Below are positions 22,763-34,469 of a DNA stretch of 64,000 nt, one piece after another. Numbering within the stretch: the first letter of the stretch is position 1; each line of letters opens with the position of its first letter. Source of the stretch: Flammula alnicola (lineage: Eukaryota; Basidiomycota; Agaricomycetes; Agaricales; Strophariaceae); contig JADNRV010000060.1 of the NCBI GenBank assembly GCA_015499995.1, positions 62,001-126,000 on the forward strand, written 5' to 3'. Below the pieces are notes generated by a model. It was not told the DNA's origin. It worked only from the letters and a program-made list of their open reading frames with translations, and searched no databases. The position numbers and the translations under genes were made by a program.

Positions 22763-23485
22763 ATGACCAAATTCGCCATTCCCCTTTTCTTAATCCCTTT
22801 GTGTATCAGCCAAGGTATTTTCCCTTTCTACTCGTATATAACACGCCAGAGGATAAATTGACTGATACGATACCTTTCTAGTGTCCCAAGCAGCTGGCGA
22901 CATCACCCTTCATCGTCCTGTCCCAAACATTGAATCCCCGACCCAGGTCGTTTCTGTCTCGTTTATAGGCGCATCAGCGGTAAGCGTTCAGGAGGGTGGC
23001 GCGACAGTTTATGCCGTTAGCGATGTGCAAAGCCTGGTGGTCCTGGAGTCAGGGACTGTCACAAGGACCATTTTAAGCACACCGACAACAGTAACGTGTG
23101 AGTCAAAGCGACAACATTGCTGAAGTCTAATTGAAGCTTACTAACAGACACTATGGCTGAGGGAGCGTCGACTTACAGCGCAGCTGCCACGATTACAGGA
23201 ATCGCTGACAGCCACAATATCTCTGAAGTTACAACCGTAGAATGCTCGGGAGATGGAAACGGAGGCGAGGTACACTGTATTCAAATCGAAGCAGTATCTG
23301 GTGCAGGTGTCCCTGCGACGACAGCAACCTTTACCTTCACGGGCACGACAGTCCCCATCTTCACAATCAAAGCAACGTCAACTTCGACTCCAACCAGAAA
23401 TATTGCCAATAGTCAACACCCTGCTCCCATATTTGCATCTTTCTTCATAGGTTGCATTTATGTACTTGCACGTATCTTATACTAG
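22763..23485 (+). CDS. Secreted, probably GPI-anchored protein of unknown function
   Basis: Three exons: 22763-22814, 22882-23097 and 23148-23485, 201 residues. The signal peptide is MTKFAIPLFLIPLCISQ. The mature part is Ser/Thr/Val-rich, probably beta-rich, with a single VECSGDGNGGEVHCIQIE segment whose two cysteines could pair. The C-terminus is a Ser/Thr/Pro spacer followed by a hydrophobic tail (FASFFIGCIYVLARILY), as in GPI-anchored cell-wall proteins. No named family recognised. A decayed paralogue follows at 24294-24910. Confidence 0.75.
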
Positions 23486-24293
23486 TCAGTTCAATATTTC
23501 AATGCCAGAATGAATGATAGTCTTGGGTACAGTATATTCCGTGTTAAGAAGGGAAGCTTCTGATCACAAGTTTCCGCTAAATATGTGTGTTGACTGTGGC
23601 GTAAATGGTTGTGTTCAAAGGACGGTCCTTACCACAGGAGATACGGGAAAAATTAATGATGTACTCTTAATCGACCTTACAAGACGGTACCTCAAAAGCT
23701 GTGGCGTCTTCTTATATCGGACAATGTTAGTACTGTACTACGTGTACTACTGACAAAGTAAATTTCTTTTGCTTAGTTGTCGGCCGTTTTATAGACCCGG
23801 AAAAAGTCGTTACTAAAGTCAATATGCACTGTATCTCCGAGTCTTTGGCTCACGTTTACATACATGAGACCACATGCCCACTGGCACTCGCCCCGCTTAA
23901 TTTTGTTGAGATATATTTACCCGTTTTAACTGATCGGTTCTGACGAGATCATTGGCAACGCTGAGCGCCTAAACTCGTTTAAGTACAGATCCTTGCTTAA
24001 ATCTTACGTATCGTTTTTCAGGCTACAAAACAAGGGAAACAGTACTTGTACTCGTAAGTAGATAAGCCATAGATACCCCATCATTTCCCAGTAGGTATGG
24101 ACAGCCGAAAAACCGGCTCAGTTCAATCACGGTTGGGCATTGATGCACTGATTCAAGATCACTATCCTATCGTTCACAACAACAGTGATGGTAGTGTCTA
24201 TTTTTAGAACTGACCATATTGCCTCTTCAAAAGTCTGTTTAATACCAAGCCTCCTGGCAGAAACCTACCCGCTAAATTTCCACAATTCAGAAA
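23486..24293. other. Intergenic, no gene seen
   Basis: Spacer between the secreted-protein gene and its decayed paralogue. One short open frame (23514-23753) shows no features. Confidence 0.4.
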
Positions 24294-24910
24294 ATGGCAA
24301 AAATCACTAATCTTCCCTCTGCATTCCTTGCGATTTGGATTAGCCGGCCGCTGGGTACTTTCCCTTTTCCTGCTGCCGTTTAAAAGCTGACTAGTGCGAA
24401 TGCCTCCAGTAGCTCAAGCCGAAGCAGCTGGCGACATCACCCTTAATACTGGTCGTGCTAGAGTCAGGCACCTTCACGTCGACCCTTTTAAGCACACCAA
24501 CAACGATAGCCTGTGAGTTCTGTTGACCAGTTCGATTTACTTTGGTCCCTATATCAGTGTATTAATATCTCATAACCTATAGTTACATTTGCGGACAGCG
24601 TGTCCTCATACAGTGAACTCGTCGAGGATCCAATAACTGACGGTGGAGAAGTGTTTGAAGCAGAGCTGATATGCTCGGAAGACGGCAATGGAAGTGAAGC
24701 AAAATGTGTTCAGATTGAGCGTATATCCGGCTCAGGTCAGACAGTGGTCACTGGTATCCACTAGCTGGCCACGATGTCCCCCGTTTTACGATCACAGGAG
24801 GCGCAACTCCTCTACCTAACCAGAAAAGTAGCGCGAACTGGCATCTTGCTACTATTCTCTTCGTTTCTTTCTTCACGAGGTTTATTTATGCCCTCGCAAG
24901 TATTTTCTAA
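24294..24910 (+). pseudogene. Decayed paralogue of the 22763-23485 secreted protein
   Basis: Starts MAKITNLPSAFLAIWIS with the same exon-1 splice position. AAGDITLN follows, then a deletion that removes about 40 residues, then VLESGTFTSTL and LSTPTTIA, an intron, YTFADSVSSYSELV and CSEDGNGSEAKCVQIERISG. The frame then breaks: a stop occurs in the ...VVTGIH* reading, while FTITGGATPLPNQK and the hydrophobic tail ATILFVSFFTRFIYALASIF lie in another frame. A tandem duplicate that has lost its function. Confidence 0.7.
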
Positions 24911-25268
24911 TAGGCGAACACAATGAATACGGATTTTTGAAGTAAGATGTGCAGTGAGATGAAGAAATTGATAATCATAGGCATGGGTCTCCATCGCACG
25001 AACGTGGGTTTTAGTTAAGCCGTTTTAAGTCTCGAGTATATGAAGTTGCGATCCCTAGCCTCCGATAAATGCGGCAGGCTTTCTTCAACGCGAAAGATTA
25101 TTTACTTCTCTTCTCTCTATTAAGCTCTAGGCATGCTGACTCCCGCCGCGTCGACTGCCACATATCCTCATCGCCGCCTTCCGCACAGTGAAGCATCTGG
25201 AATATTCTGCGCGCGGCCATCAACGACTTCGACTTCGAAGAAGTTCTCTTCTCGTTGTCCTTGAGGCA

Positions 25269-25275
25269 TATAAGG
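25269..25275 (+). promoter_or_regulatory. TATA box of the hydrophobin gene
   Basis: TATAAGG, about 65 bp upstream of the ATG at 25341, with a pyrimidine-rich stretch between. Such promoters are common for strongly expressed fungal genes. Confidence 0.45.
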
Positions 25276-25340
25276 GTAATCCACATTTTCTTCATTGCAA
25301 TACAACGTTCTCCTCCAACGCCTCGCACACAAAAAAAACC

Positions 25341-25783
25341 ATGTTCACCAAAATTACCACTATCATCCTCGCAGTCGCCTTTGCTGTCCAAGCTGTGGCA
25401 ACCAACGCGCCCGCGACATGTAACACAGGATCTGTTCAATGCTGCAACCAGCTCTTTAAATCCGACTCCCATGATGCCTCGACGCTCCTCGCCAGGCTCG
25501 GCATCGTAATCCAAGGCTTGACGGGCCTTGTCGGCCAAAACTGCTCCCCGATTACTGGCGTTGGCGTTGGTTCTGGGGCGAGCTGGTGAGCTTTTCAAAA
25601 AATTTCTTCTGGGTATTGGCGTTGACGATTCGTCTCCATACAGCGTGAGCAGTCCAGTCTGTTGTGCCAACAACAACTTCAGTGAGTCGTCTCCCTTCTC
25701 CAATCATTTTCTTATTGTCCATCCCAATTGTAGATGGAGAACTTGTTTCCCTCGGATGCAGTCCTGTCAGCGTCAATGCTTAG
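25341..25783 (+). CDS. Class I hydrophobin
   Basis: Three exons: 25341-25585, 25644-25681 and 25734-25783, 110 residues. Signal peptide MFTKITTIILAVAFAVQAVA. The eight cysteines follow the hydrophobin pattern: CNTGSVQCC, then QNCSPI, ASC (the codon split by intron 1), PVCC and LGCSPV. Spacing between the third and fourth Cys (about 36 residues) and the general sequence fit class I hydrophobins of Agaricomycetes, which self-assemble into amphipathic rodlet layers on hyphae and fruiting bodies. Asn-rich CCANNNFNGE after the second Cys pair is typical. Confidence 0.93.
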
Positions 25784-26318
25784 TGGGCGGAAGGGGATGT
25801 GGGTGTAGATCAGACAAGTTAGATGGAGAATAGACCATACCGTTCGATGTTGTGTTTGATTTCATCAATCTGGAGGTTTTGGGTTGTTGAATTTGATATT
25901 GATGCGTGGACCCATTTAAAAAAGAAATACCAACTCGTGGCTCCGATGCTTTCCCTGGATATAGACAATCGCCCGGTAAGGTTCATAAGGTTACGAAGAC
26001 CTTCGAAGAATAAGTCGTCGATGTTTAGACACAATATGTACATAATCCATGCAGTGCGCCACATTATATTTACGGGTATAGCCTATTCAAGACATTACAG
26101 GAAGTCTGGAACCAGACCAGGCTCGAACGAAAGCAATGCGCACTTAAGTAGGAAAGAAGCGGAAGAGTTGTAAAGTTAAGTACAGACTGCATTAAGATGA
26201 TCTTCCTGTAGGTTTGTCTCCTCCTGGTCCAAATAGAAATGTATCAGTCCTCTATAACAACTGAGGGAAAGACCAAAACTTTAATCGAATGGGAATGAGG
26301 AGATATTCAAGGGTACCA
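25784..26318. other. Intergenic, no gene seen
   Basis: Convergent 3' ends of the hydrophobin (plus) and the secreted protein (minus). Open frames on both strands lack features. Confidence 0.4.
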
Positions 26319-27009
26319 TTATGACCGTATGGATAAAATATTGATCAGGACTCCGTAGCACCGAGACGGATCAAAGCCGAGATACGGAGAAGGGGGTAGG
26401 TCCGCTGATACGTTAAACATGACATTGGTTTGTGGATAATTTCCCAAGAAAGGGCACAGTGACCATAGATTAAAGAATCCATGGGCTGCTAGTAAGGGGT
26501 ATTCATGAGCCGGCAGTCGGATGGCAGAATATATTTCGGGTGCAGGTTGTTCGTAAATCGTTGTCGTGACCCAGCCAAGGGTTTGGCCACTCCTGACTTC
26601 TGTCGCGTTCGTGATCCATCTCCCATCCTTTGTGTAAGCCCGTAGCGTATTATTGACGAGACCTAACGAGGGGTAATCATCATAGGGGAACGATGCGTAG
26701 GTCTGACAATGAATCAGCTATATTGTGCGAGGCATCTGAGTGAATTCTCGAACGGATGTCACGTAGAAAGAGATGCCAGAGCTTGCACCTGCATCGATAT
26801 CGGAAGTCAGCTAGAACCTTAAGCTTGACGGAATTTTATTGACCGTTCTGCCCGAGCACAAGAGGGGCGCCCGTTCGGTTTGTGTTCGGGTGAGTGGTAT
26901 TGACGGCAGCGAGTGTGAAGTTAAGAGGCAGATTTCCTAATGTAATGGGACCGATGCCTAGTGCTGCAGCGGAGGATACCAGGAACAGTTGGAAAGCGAG
27001 AGAGAGCAT
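26319..27009 (-). CDS. Small secreted protein of unknown family, three exons
   Basis: Reconstructed by splicing: exon 1 26844-27009, exon 2 26754-26788 and exon 3 26319-26702, 194 residues. All introns are GT-AG (55 and 51 bp). Signal peptide MLSLAFQLFLVSSAAALGIG. The mature part has NFTLAAVNTTHPNTNRTGAP (three N-glycosylation sequons), LVLGQNGASSGISFYVTST, YASFPYDDYPSLGLVNNTLR, WITNATEVRSGQTLGWVTT and a C-terminal half ending LINILSIRS. The first half probably forms a beta-rich fold. I know no characterised member. The single exons are short, so the gene is invisible in a plain ORF scan. Confidence 0.75.
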
Positions 27010-28540
27010 CCTGATTTCTCTTGATTATCGTCTGTTGAGAGATGTAGTCTCGGGTCAGGAATGAGTGCACTGAAAACGGGAGACTAACCAGAGGATTTTT
27101 GAGAGGCTTCGAAATTGGACCTCTACCGTCAAGCCTAGCAGTGTTTAGAGTGCCAGCTTCCCGAAAAATTTGAATGCCTTTTATATGAAGACCTTCCATG
27201 CTCGACGTCCTAGGCCATCCACGTGGTGGGCGCAATACGTGCTAGCGGCCATGCGTGGCCATGCGAGGCCGTTGGCCCTGTATGTAAATGTTAAAGATGC
27301 TTTTTCCCACGTTGTTGAGGAGGCGATTTGAAGACCACTTCGAGTAGACCTCGAGGAGAATCGGCTTCAAAAACTCGACTAATTTGTCGATTTCGAGGTC
27401 CTAAAACAACAAAAGGTCGCAAATGATATACAAGTCAAATTCTTTCTTCTGAATCTTGGCATTATGAATTCCATTGGCGGAGGACCTGCTGGCTACTAGT
27501 CTACGGGGGAATATTATTAGGAGTTGGATTCACAAGCTGCACATAACTGATGGCTCATGCATAGAGCGAGGCCAGATTGAAGTAGGTTCTTATTCCTACT
27601 CAATGTCGCCGCTTAGCTACTCCGAGTTATCTCTGTTGCAGACCGTCTCGCAGACTAGGGAGATGAAAATGGGAGCATACCTTTCAACCCTTCTCCTTTC
27701 TCTGAACTCAAACATGGATGGAGTATTCCGACTGACGAGTTCTAAATTCTTCGCAACTTAGACGGCTTTGAGCTGCGTGCTTCATTAGTAACCTTGATAA
27801 ATGAAGCGAAGACTTAAATGTAACTTGCGAACCTTTTGTTTGGATGTGCTGTGCAACCCGTTTATTGAGAATCTCCCATTGTGGCGTCCCATCCCCGTCG
27901 GCAGATTCAATCTGGGAGACTATTCTGCCGGATTGGTTCCTCGTGCAATAGCTTCATCTGTTGTATTTTGTAGAGGTCCTGAATCCGAGTTGGCGGATGC
28001 GATTACTACAGTCCAAATCCAATGCAACGGGTCAGCGATGCATCCTTGGAGGCCCGGTTGAGAATAGAATGCTCTTATGAGGAATGCTCAATTGAACAAG
28101 TTCCAAACCGAGTCGCTTCAGAGGTATTCAGCCACCTGATTATCCAGCTCCCAAAATTTGCGGTTGATTGCTGCTGAATAATTAATCGACGGACTTGCTG
28201 AAACGATAATGTAGAGGCAGTCAGTTGGAGGACTTGTACCATTCAAAGTTTCGTTTCTTCATCGGAAATGTATCACCGTTAGGCTCCGTTAGGTCGAGTC
28301 TAAAGCATGAGTTAGCTCTCATAGTATACATGTGGAACACTATGAGACAGTGACATACAATGTTAATATTTCCTCCGACACTGGCCATGTGATAGATGAC
28401 TCCAAATCATTTCCAGCGTCCACGGATCTGTCTACGGGTAGATATAAGGCGTGATGTCGACAAGACAACAAAGGTGAATGGTACTCAACGAGACAGTCTG
28501 GGATTTTGACGGGCTTGTCTTTCGCCTATAGCTTGCCAGC
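27010..28540. other. Intergenic, no supported gene
   Basis: Open frames at 27474-27761 and 27801-28061 (plus) have no recognisable domain or convincing splice partners. The region upstream of 27010 should hold the promoter of the minus-strand secreted-protein gene. Confidence 0.3.
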
Positions 28541-28972
28541 ATGATCGCCTCCTTCATCGCCTCTGTCGAGGAATTCTTCATCACTGGCCTAATCTCACTG
28601 GCAATCGTATTAGCTACCATCCGCGCATACTTAGCGAAATTGAGCACCAATTCAGAGTTGGCAGGGTTTTCAGGATTCTTCCTGGTCTGCCTCATTATAA
28701 CCCTCGGCGTTTACCTTTATCTTTCGCTCAGTCGGTGGTGCAACTGGTGTCGAGATAATCAGGACGACGAAGAGATTGGATTAATGGAGGATATGCCTAC
28801 TAGTTCAGGGCCAACGTTCCGGATTTTGCCCGTAATTCTTGACTGGGGATGGGAGGCAAGGCCGAATAGATTTTATAGACGGCAGAGGGGCGACACGAGG
28901 CCTATAGACGATTCGGGAAGAACGAATGGTAGGTCTTCGACAGTCCTTTCCATAATTCACGAATTGACATGA
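28541..28972 (+). CDS. Small membrane protein, two transmembrane segments
   Basis: 143 residues from an ATG. Two hydrophobic stretches, FFITGLISLAIVLATIRAYL (about 12-32) and FSGFFLVCLIITLGVYLYLS (about 43-63), form a hairpin. A cysteine-rich juxtamembrane piece follows (RWCNWCRD), then an acidic and arginine-rich soluble tail. The function is unknown. It could be one exon of a longer gene; no conserved family was recognised. Confidence 0.4.
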   Translation: MIASFIASVEEFFITGLISLAIVLATIRAYLAKLSTNSELAGFSGFFLVCLIITLGVYLYLSLSRWCNWCRDNQDDEEIGLMEDMPTSSGPTFRILPVILDWGWEARPNRFYRRQRGDTRPIDDSGRTNGRSSTVLSIIHELT

Positions 28973-29243
28973 CCCAAAGGTCGTGCATTACTGGAAAGAC
29001 GTTAAGGCAACTGATATAGTCATCACTTGTGAGAGAATGTCCCATATGTTTTTCGATTAACTGTCTGGTTGAATGGCGCAGCAGGCTCCAGACGTGTCTT
29101 GGTATCACTGCGATGCTGGAGGAGTGGACAGAGGGCAGGTTCGGGCCCTTGGACGAGGTATAGCAATTGTATAATAATCAAATATCGAACACCGACAGCA
29201 CAGATAGCAATATTGAGACATTACACTTGGAGAATTATACACG

Positions 29244-30189
29244 TCAAGCATGACCCTTGACAAATTCAAGTGCAAGCTTGGGACTAATCTGACATGAGTA
29301 CCGTAATTATACGAAACAAAAAAAGGACTCACCTATCCGCAGGAGAAACCGGCAGCCTCTTTTCTACCAACTTGCCCCCCTTCTCGAAGATGAAGTGACT
29401 CCTCTTAGTTTTACCACCTTCACCCGCTCCCAAAGCAGTGATCAGGATCCTTTTCGGATCTGAGATGAGGGGGTAAGGAAGCTCCTTCTATATGCGTAAC
29501 ACCATCGATTATCATGGGTGTGGGAGCAGGAATTTACGAGCAAAACTCGCCTTTGTTTGCCATTTGCTCTGCGCCGTAGGGCTATCTGCACTCAAGCAGT
29601 ACACGTCGTAGTTTGAGGACGTAAAATCTGGGTACTTATCCCGGAATCCGCACGCTTGATTTGTGCATCCAGCTGTATATGAAATGGAGGCAATTTGTCA
29701 GGGTGACGTCCGAGATGAACCTTGCACAGGACGAGTTATTACGCACGAGTGTCTGCCTTGGGCACAAGGAAAAGAATGACGCCTTTCTCAGCAGCCAACT
29801 CGGCGATTTGAATGTCCTCCGCCTTTTCGTTCTTGAGGATCAGGCTGGGCAAACTGCCACCGATATCAATGTGGGGTAGAACATCACTGCTACCCTCCCC
29901 ACTTTCATTCGCTTCCTTCTCATCGGCTTTGACCTGACAAAAGTCGAAGAAAAAAAGCGAACTTGAGACGCTGGACAAAAAAGGCTATGAAGGGGATGGA
30001 AAAGACTTTTTTTGCAGCTGAAGATTCACCCTCCTTGGCCTCATCTACCACCTCTTCTGCTGCCCTTTTCTTTGTCGCTTTTGCCGGCTTGGGTTTTACC
30101 TCTGGTGCAGGTGGGGCAGGTTGGGAGGCAATTCGGCTAGAGCGACGCGGCTCAGCGCTGGCACTATCAGAGACTTTCCGGGGAGCCAT
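29244..30189 (-). CDS. DOT5: Nuclear thiol peroxidase, DOT5/BCP-type peroxiredoxin
   Basis: Five exons: 30007-30189, 29747-29933, 29551-29672, 29333-29487 and 29244-29283, 228 residues. The N-terminal 80 residues are basic, with Ala/Pro/Lys (RRSSRIASQPAP, KPKPAKATKKRA), and form a probable nuclear localisation or chromatin-binding tail. The peroxiredoxin domain has the peroxidatic and resolving cysteines in PGCTNQACGFRDKYPDF, the BCP arrangement with five-residue spacing, then YCLSADSP and KWQTKKELPYPLISDPKR. It ends SPKLALEFVKGHA. The enzyme reduces hydroperoxides using thioredoxin. Intron 3 has a GC donor (AAG/GCGAGT), supported by the conserved WQTKKELPYPL reading across it. Confidence 0.88.
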
Positions 30190-30736
30190 GGTGGAGGTTA
30201 AAAGAAGAGGATTTTTGCGATTGCCAATCTCACGCTGGCGGGCTGGCAGCGCGCGCCGCGCCGCACTGTGGCCCGAGGGCTCGGTCAAGTGTTCATCTCA
30301 GGCACAATTTCGTACAGAATTTAGTGTAAAATCGGTTGTTCGGAATTTTTGTAATTCCTTGACCAGTTGACGCCATTGAGTTCTACTGTACGAAAACGTA
30401 AACCAAAGAAAAATATATGCGCAGCTCGCGATTACCAACCCGCTTACGGTGCTTGCCAGTCTAAAAGCCCTTGATGTATGGCTCTATACCGCCGACAATT
30501 CTGGATTACGAAAGTTGAACAGGTGCTGCTACTGTGCACACCGTAATAAGGTATTTACTAGTGCTGTGGGTGATGAGGGATCCATGGAGAGAGATAAAAA
30601 TGAATGGATAGAAGGGATTAGTCCTCCGTAGATGTCCTTAAATGGCACGTATTCAAAGCCAATCATCAATTTCTGTCAGATTCACTGATGATTGCAATGA
30701 CTCGCGATCCTGAAGAAATTTGCTGGACTCAAGGGG
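30190..30736. other. Intergenic, no gene seen
   Basis: Upstream region of the DOT5 gene and downstream region of the leucine-rich repeat gene. Confidence 0.4.
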
Positions 30737-33700
30737 TCATGACTCCATTATAGGTGTTGTCGGCGTAGAATGACTCCGAGGAAGGGTTGGTCGTCCTGTC
30801 GGTGACACAGGACTTAAATGACCTCTCGGAGAAGGCGTAGAGGCGGGGCTTTGTGCAGTATGTTCCGTAGTCGATGTCGGGATAGTTGGCGAGATGAGAC
30901 TAAGGATGGAATTTGAAGACGATCGCCGCGGTATGTATGGTTTGGGTGTCGGTTTAGGACTCTCGCTGATTGTGGGCGAGGTTGCACTGGGTATATTGGG
31001 AGACCTTTCCCTTTCCCCACCCGAGTTCGGATCTGGGTGTCCAGGAATTTCCATGCCGTATTCATCAGTCAGAGGACGCGGAGGTGGCCGCTCCACCATG
31101 GCTTCGAGAAGCTAGACGTGAGAGATAGCTTGTATTAAAACTACTCCAGCTTAATAATCCAAGTACGGCATACCTCTTTGCGCAGTTCCTCGCCCGCATA
31201 TTCTCCTTCCATTTCTTCAGGGCCCAGGAGTACGGTGCCCTTTCTGAAAACTTCTCCTTCTTCCTCCACCCATATGCGCGACCTGCACAATAGCATCGTT
31301 AACGCCAATGAAAAATATGAAATATGGCTCTTAACATACCTATCGGTCGGCGAGGCGACATCTCCACCATGATACCGTACCCCATTTCCATCCTCGTCCT
31401 CTTCTTCGTTAATGCGGAAGGTCTTCGGGCTGAGTACCATTTGCGGTTCTTCCGGCTCAGGTTCGCCCTGCCCTTGCCTTTATCGATCTTGGGCGTCGTG
31501 GGCGTATTGTCTTCTTCATCTTCTGAACTAATTTCGCTGCTAGACTCGAAAGATCTGCCAACGTGTCCATTTGGTTGTCCGTTGATGTGTGGGAGTCCAT
31601 CCAATCTGCCGTCGCCGTCGTCCTCCGAGCTTCGTCCTTCGTCGAAGGATAGTCCTAATCCTTGAATGTGAGGTGCGGCCTACCGCCTCCTGGAACTTTT
31701 TTAAGCAAGGAAAGGAGCTGGTCGTTGATGCCTAGTAGGTCCTCCAACCGTGAAGGGTCCTCTGTTTCCTGGATTACGGTGGCCAGCTCAGATGCAACCT
31801 CCCTCGCCTTCGAGATCAGCTCCGGTAATTGATCTGCAGTAGGTTTCGGCGTGCTAAGAGACTGAGCTGACTTTGGTGCAATAACAGCGTTCAGTTCCGT
31901 CACATATCCCCAAGCACGAACGATGACATCAGTCTCGTTCTGTACGCCAGAAGGTCAACGAGATGTGTAAGAGAGGAAATTCGAGGACTGACCTTCTTCT
32001 CTTCCCCAAGCCTGATCGACTTGGCCAGTTCGCTTTCCTCAATCATGCCCCAAACGCCTTTCCTAGCCCACGTCCACTCGACACTGCAGATCCTTCGGAA
32101 GCCTTCGACAGCCGCTCGGCCTCTTCTGTATTCCTTACGCAGGTATTGAGAATCTCCCTACACATTCTAGATTCATAACGGCCCAATTTAATGGAGATAC
32201 TGAAGCATATGACGGAACTGACCTTGCAAACTCTTCATCTCCTGGCGGAATGTTCAGATCCAAGCACCGCATGACGTGGTTAGCCTTCAACCCGAACTCA
32301 GAGCCATAACGCCCGCGATGTCAAGGTCGTTCATCGTCAGATCCAGGTGGAGGAGCGACGTTGATTCGGGCAGGAACTCAGCGAGGGCGATAGCACCGGC
32401 AGAGGTCATGGAGGTCGACGATAAAAATAGTCGTTGAGAGCAGTGTTGAGGGTGAAAGCGGTCCGAAGTGATTGGATCTGCGGTAGTCTTAGCATATCGG
32501 GAAACTCGACGAAACGAAGAACCTACTCCTTCCAAACCCGGCCTGAACATGGATTTTTATTTAGGTCAAGGGTTTCGAGGCTTGAATTGTATTTCTATTA
32601 AGGATGAATATTTAGACTATTACTCGATGAATGTCGGTCACAAACGTACCAATGCTTCTGCGATGATAACGAGACACTGAACGTCAAGTTTGTTTTCGCT
32701 GAGATTCAAGACCTTTAACGTCCGGTTCCGTTTCAAGACTTGGGCGAGATATGAGATGCCAGTCTAAAAAGGAATTGTTATTAACGGAACGAATAAAAGT
32801 CACTCTACTGTACTCACGCGCAAATCATTCCCTTTGAGATCCAGAGTCCTCAACGCTCCTAATCGTGGGAGCGAGTCCAATGCTCTGACTTTATCCAGCA
32901 ACGCCACGCTAGGTCCAGCATCATGATGTATGATATGGCCATTGTGAGTAGATGCGCCAATTGGCGCTGGATGGCGCGTCGTAACACCTCCTTGCGAAGA
33001 AGACGTGATAATTGGGATGTGTTGGCCAGTCGGTGAGAGGGGGTTCATGGCAGTGGTCGGATGAACTCTGCCACGACGTGCCTTAGGCACATATGGAGTA
33101 TACGTAGTCTGTACCCCCATCGGTGGGTGACGGGGCGGTGGAGGGAGGGGTCCTGCGAGCGGGCTAGCTACCAAAGTTGTCGGCGTGCTTGGTGGAGAAG
33201 CAAGGGACAAACTCGCAACAGAAGCCGTCGGCGAAGATGCTGCCGATGAAGACGGCGTGTCGTATATGCTGGAAGTGGAAGGCGACATCGGGCCAGGTAC
33301 GACATCGGGGTAGTCTCTAATCATCAGAGCGAGAGCCACACCGCCGCTGGCAGAGATACGATTGTGCCGTAGGGATATGTTTCGGAGGGAGGATGTACGA
33401 ACGGCGCGACCTATTTGCTTTGGTTAGCATTCTTGAAAAAAGTACGATTGATCGAAAAATATACATAGAGTCTCTAGAGCCGCTGGACGCAGCGAGCAAT
33501 CGTCAAGGCGGAGTGATACAAGTCCCGGTTCAGGTGCCGTTTCCAAGGCTGCAACGATATATTCCACCGACTTCTTATCAAGCATATTCTGTGAGAGATC
33601 CAGAAACTGCAAGCTTTTTGCCTATGCATCTCATGTTATAAGAACCAACCACGTATTCAATAAGACAAAAATACCTTCTTAACATAGGCACCAATGAGAC

Positions 33701-34469
33701 GGAAAGCGGCAGTTTTAAGCCGTCTGTTCGACGCGACTGACAGGAATGACAGAGTGCCGGGATTAGGAGAGCATGCAGCATGGGTTTCAATCTCTGCAAT
33801 TACCATGAGATTTGCGACAATTGAATAATTCAGCAGAACATACGTGGTCATCAAGATCACATTCCCGGAAAACCAATTTCCTCAATCCCCATTCGATAGA
33901 GAACACGTCGGAAAGAATTGAAGCAGACGTGAATGTTAGTTGTACGCCAGAAAAGTCCACCGTCCGCGGGTTTGTAGGAGATGCGTGCTAGAACGAACGA
34001 TTAGACAGGTCCGTGTATAGCAAGGCCATTGCCTACATACCTTCAGTGCAACTGTTATTGCAGGGTCAGGTTCCTCCTCGCAACCCGTACAACATTCTCG
34101 ATAGAACGACTCCACTTTGTCCATTGACCACCATTCTCTGACTCTTGCCCCCTGGGCTGCCCACATTGCCACGAACAACTTTTTCCGTCTTTCCGCTTCC
34201 TTGTCTTCTATCGCCCGCTTCTCCTCCTTCAATGTCGGTGTCGATGGTGGATTGACAGATGAGATGGGGTAAACGATGGCAATTTGTGGCAAGATGAAAT
34301 GTGCTCTTTTCAGTGGTCTCGCTTCTTCAACCGCAGCAGGCTGGGGTTGGTTCTGGGTTGGTAGGAATCTGGTGATGCGGGAGAAGAGAGACTGTTGTGC
34401 TGGAGGTGGTTTCTTTAGAATGACTTTCCTGGCACAGGGATTGTCACTGCCGATGAAGAAGGTGGACAT
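30737..34469 (-). CDS. Leucine-rich repeat protein, PPP1R37-like, with four apparent frameshifts
   Basis: About ten exons, roughly 1,000 residues. The N-terminus is disordered (ILKKPPPAQQSLFSR), then ALKRAHF-like KRAHFILPQIAIVYPISS and the WWSMDKVESFYRECC motif. Ribonuclease-inhibitor-type repeats follow: LRKLVFRECDLDD, RLKPMLHALLIP, SLQFLDLSQNMLD, GLVSLRLDDCSL, SLRNISLRHNRIS, GALRTLDLKGNDLR and LKVLNLSENKLD. Then come LFLSSTSMTSAGAIALAEFL and LLHLDLTMNDLDIAGVMALS, which closely match PPP1R37/LRRC68. A long Ser/Pro-rich insert sits in the middle. The C-terminus has WVEEEGEVFRKGTVLLGPEE and LLEAMVERPPPR. PPP1R37 binds and inhibits protein phosphatase 1. Four places need one extra base to stay in frame (see findings), so the gene is either decayed or the consensus has errors. 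Confidence 0.7.
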
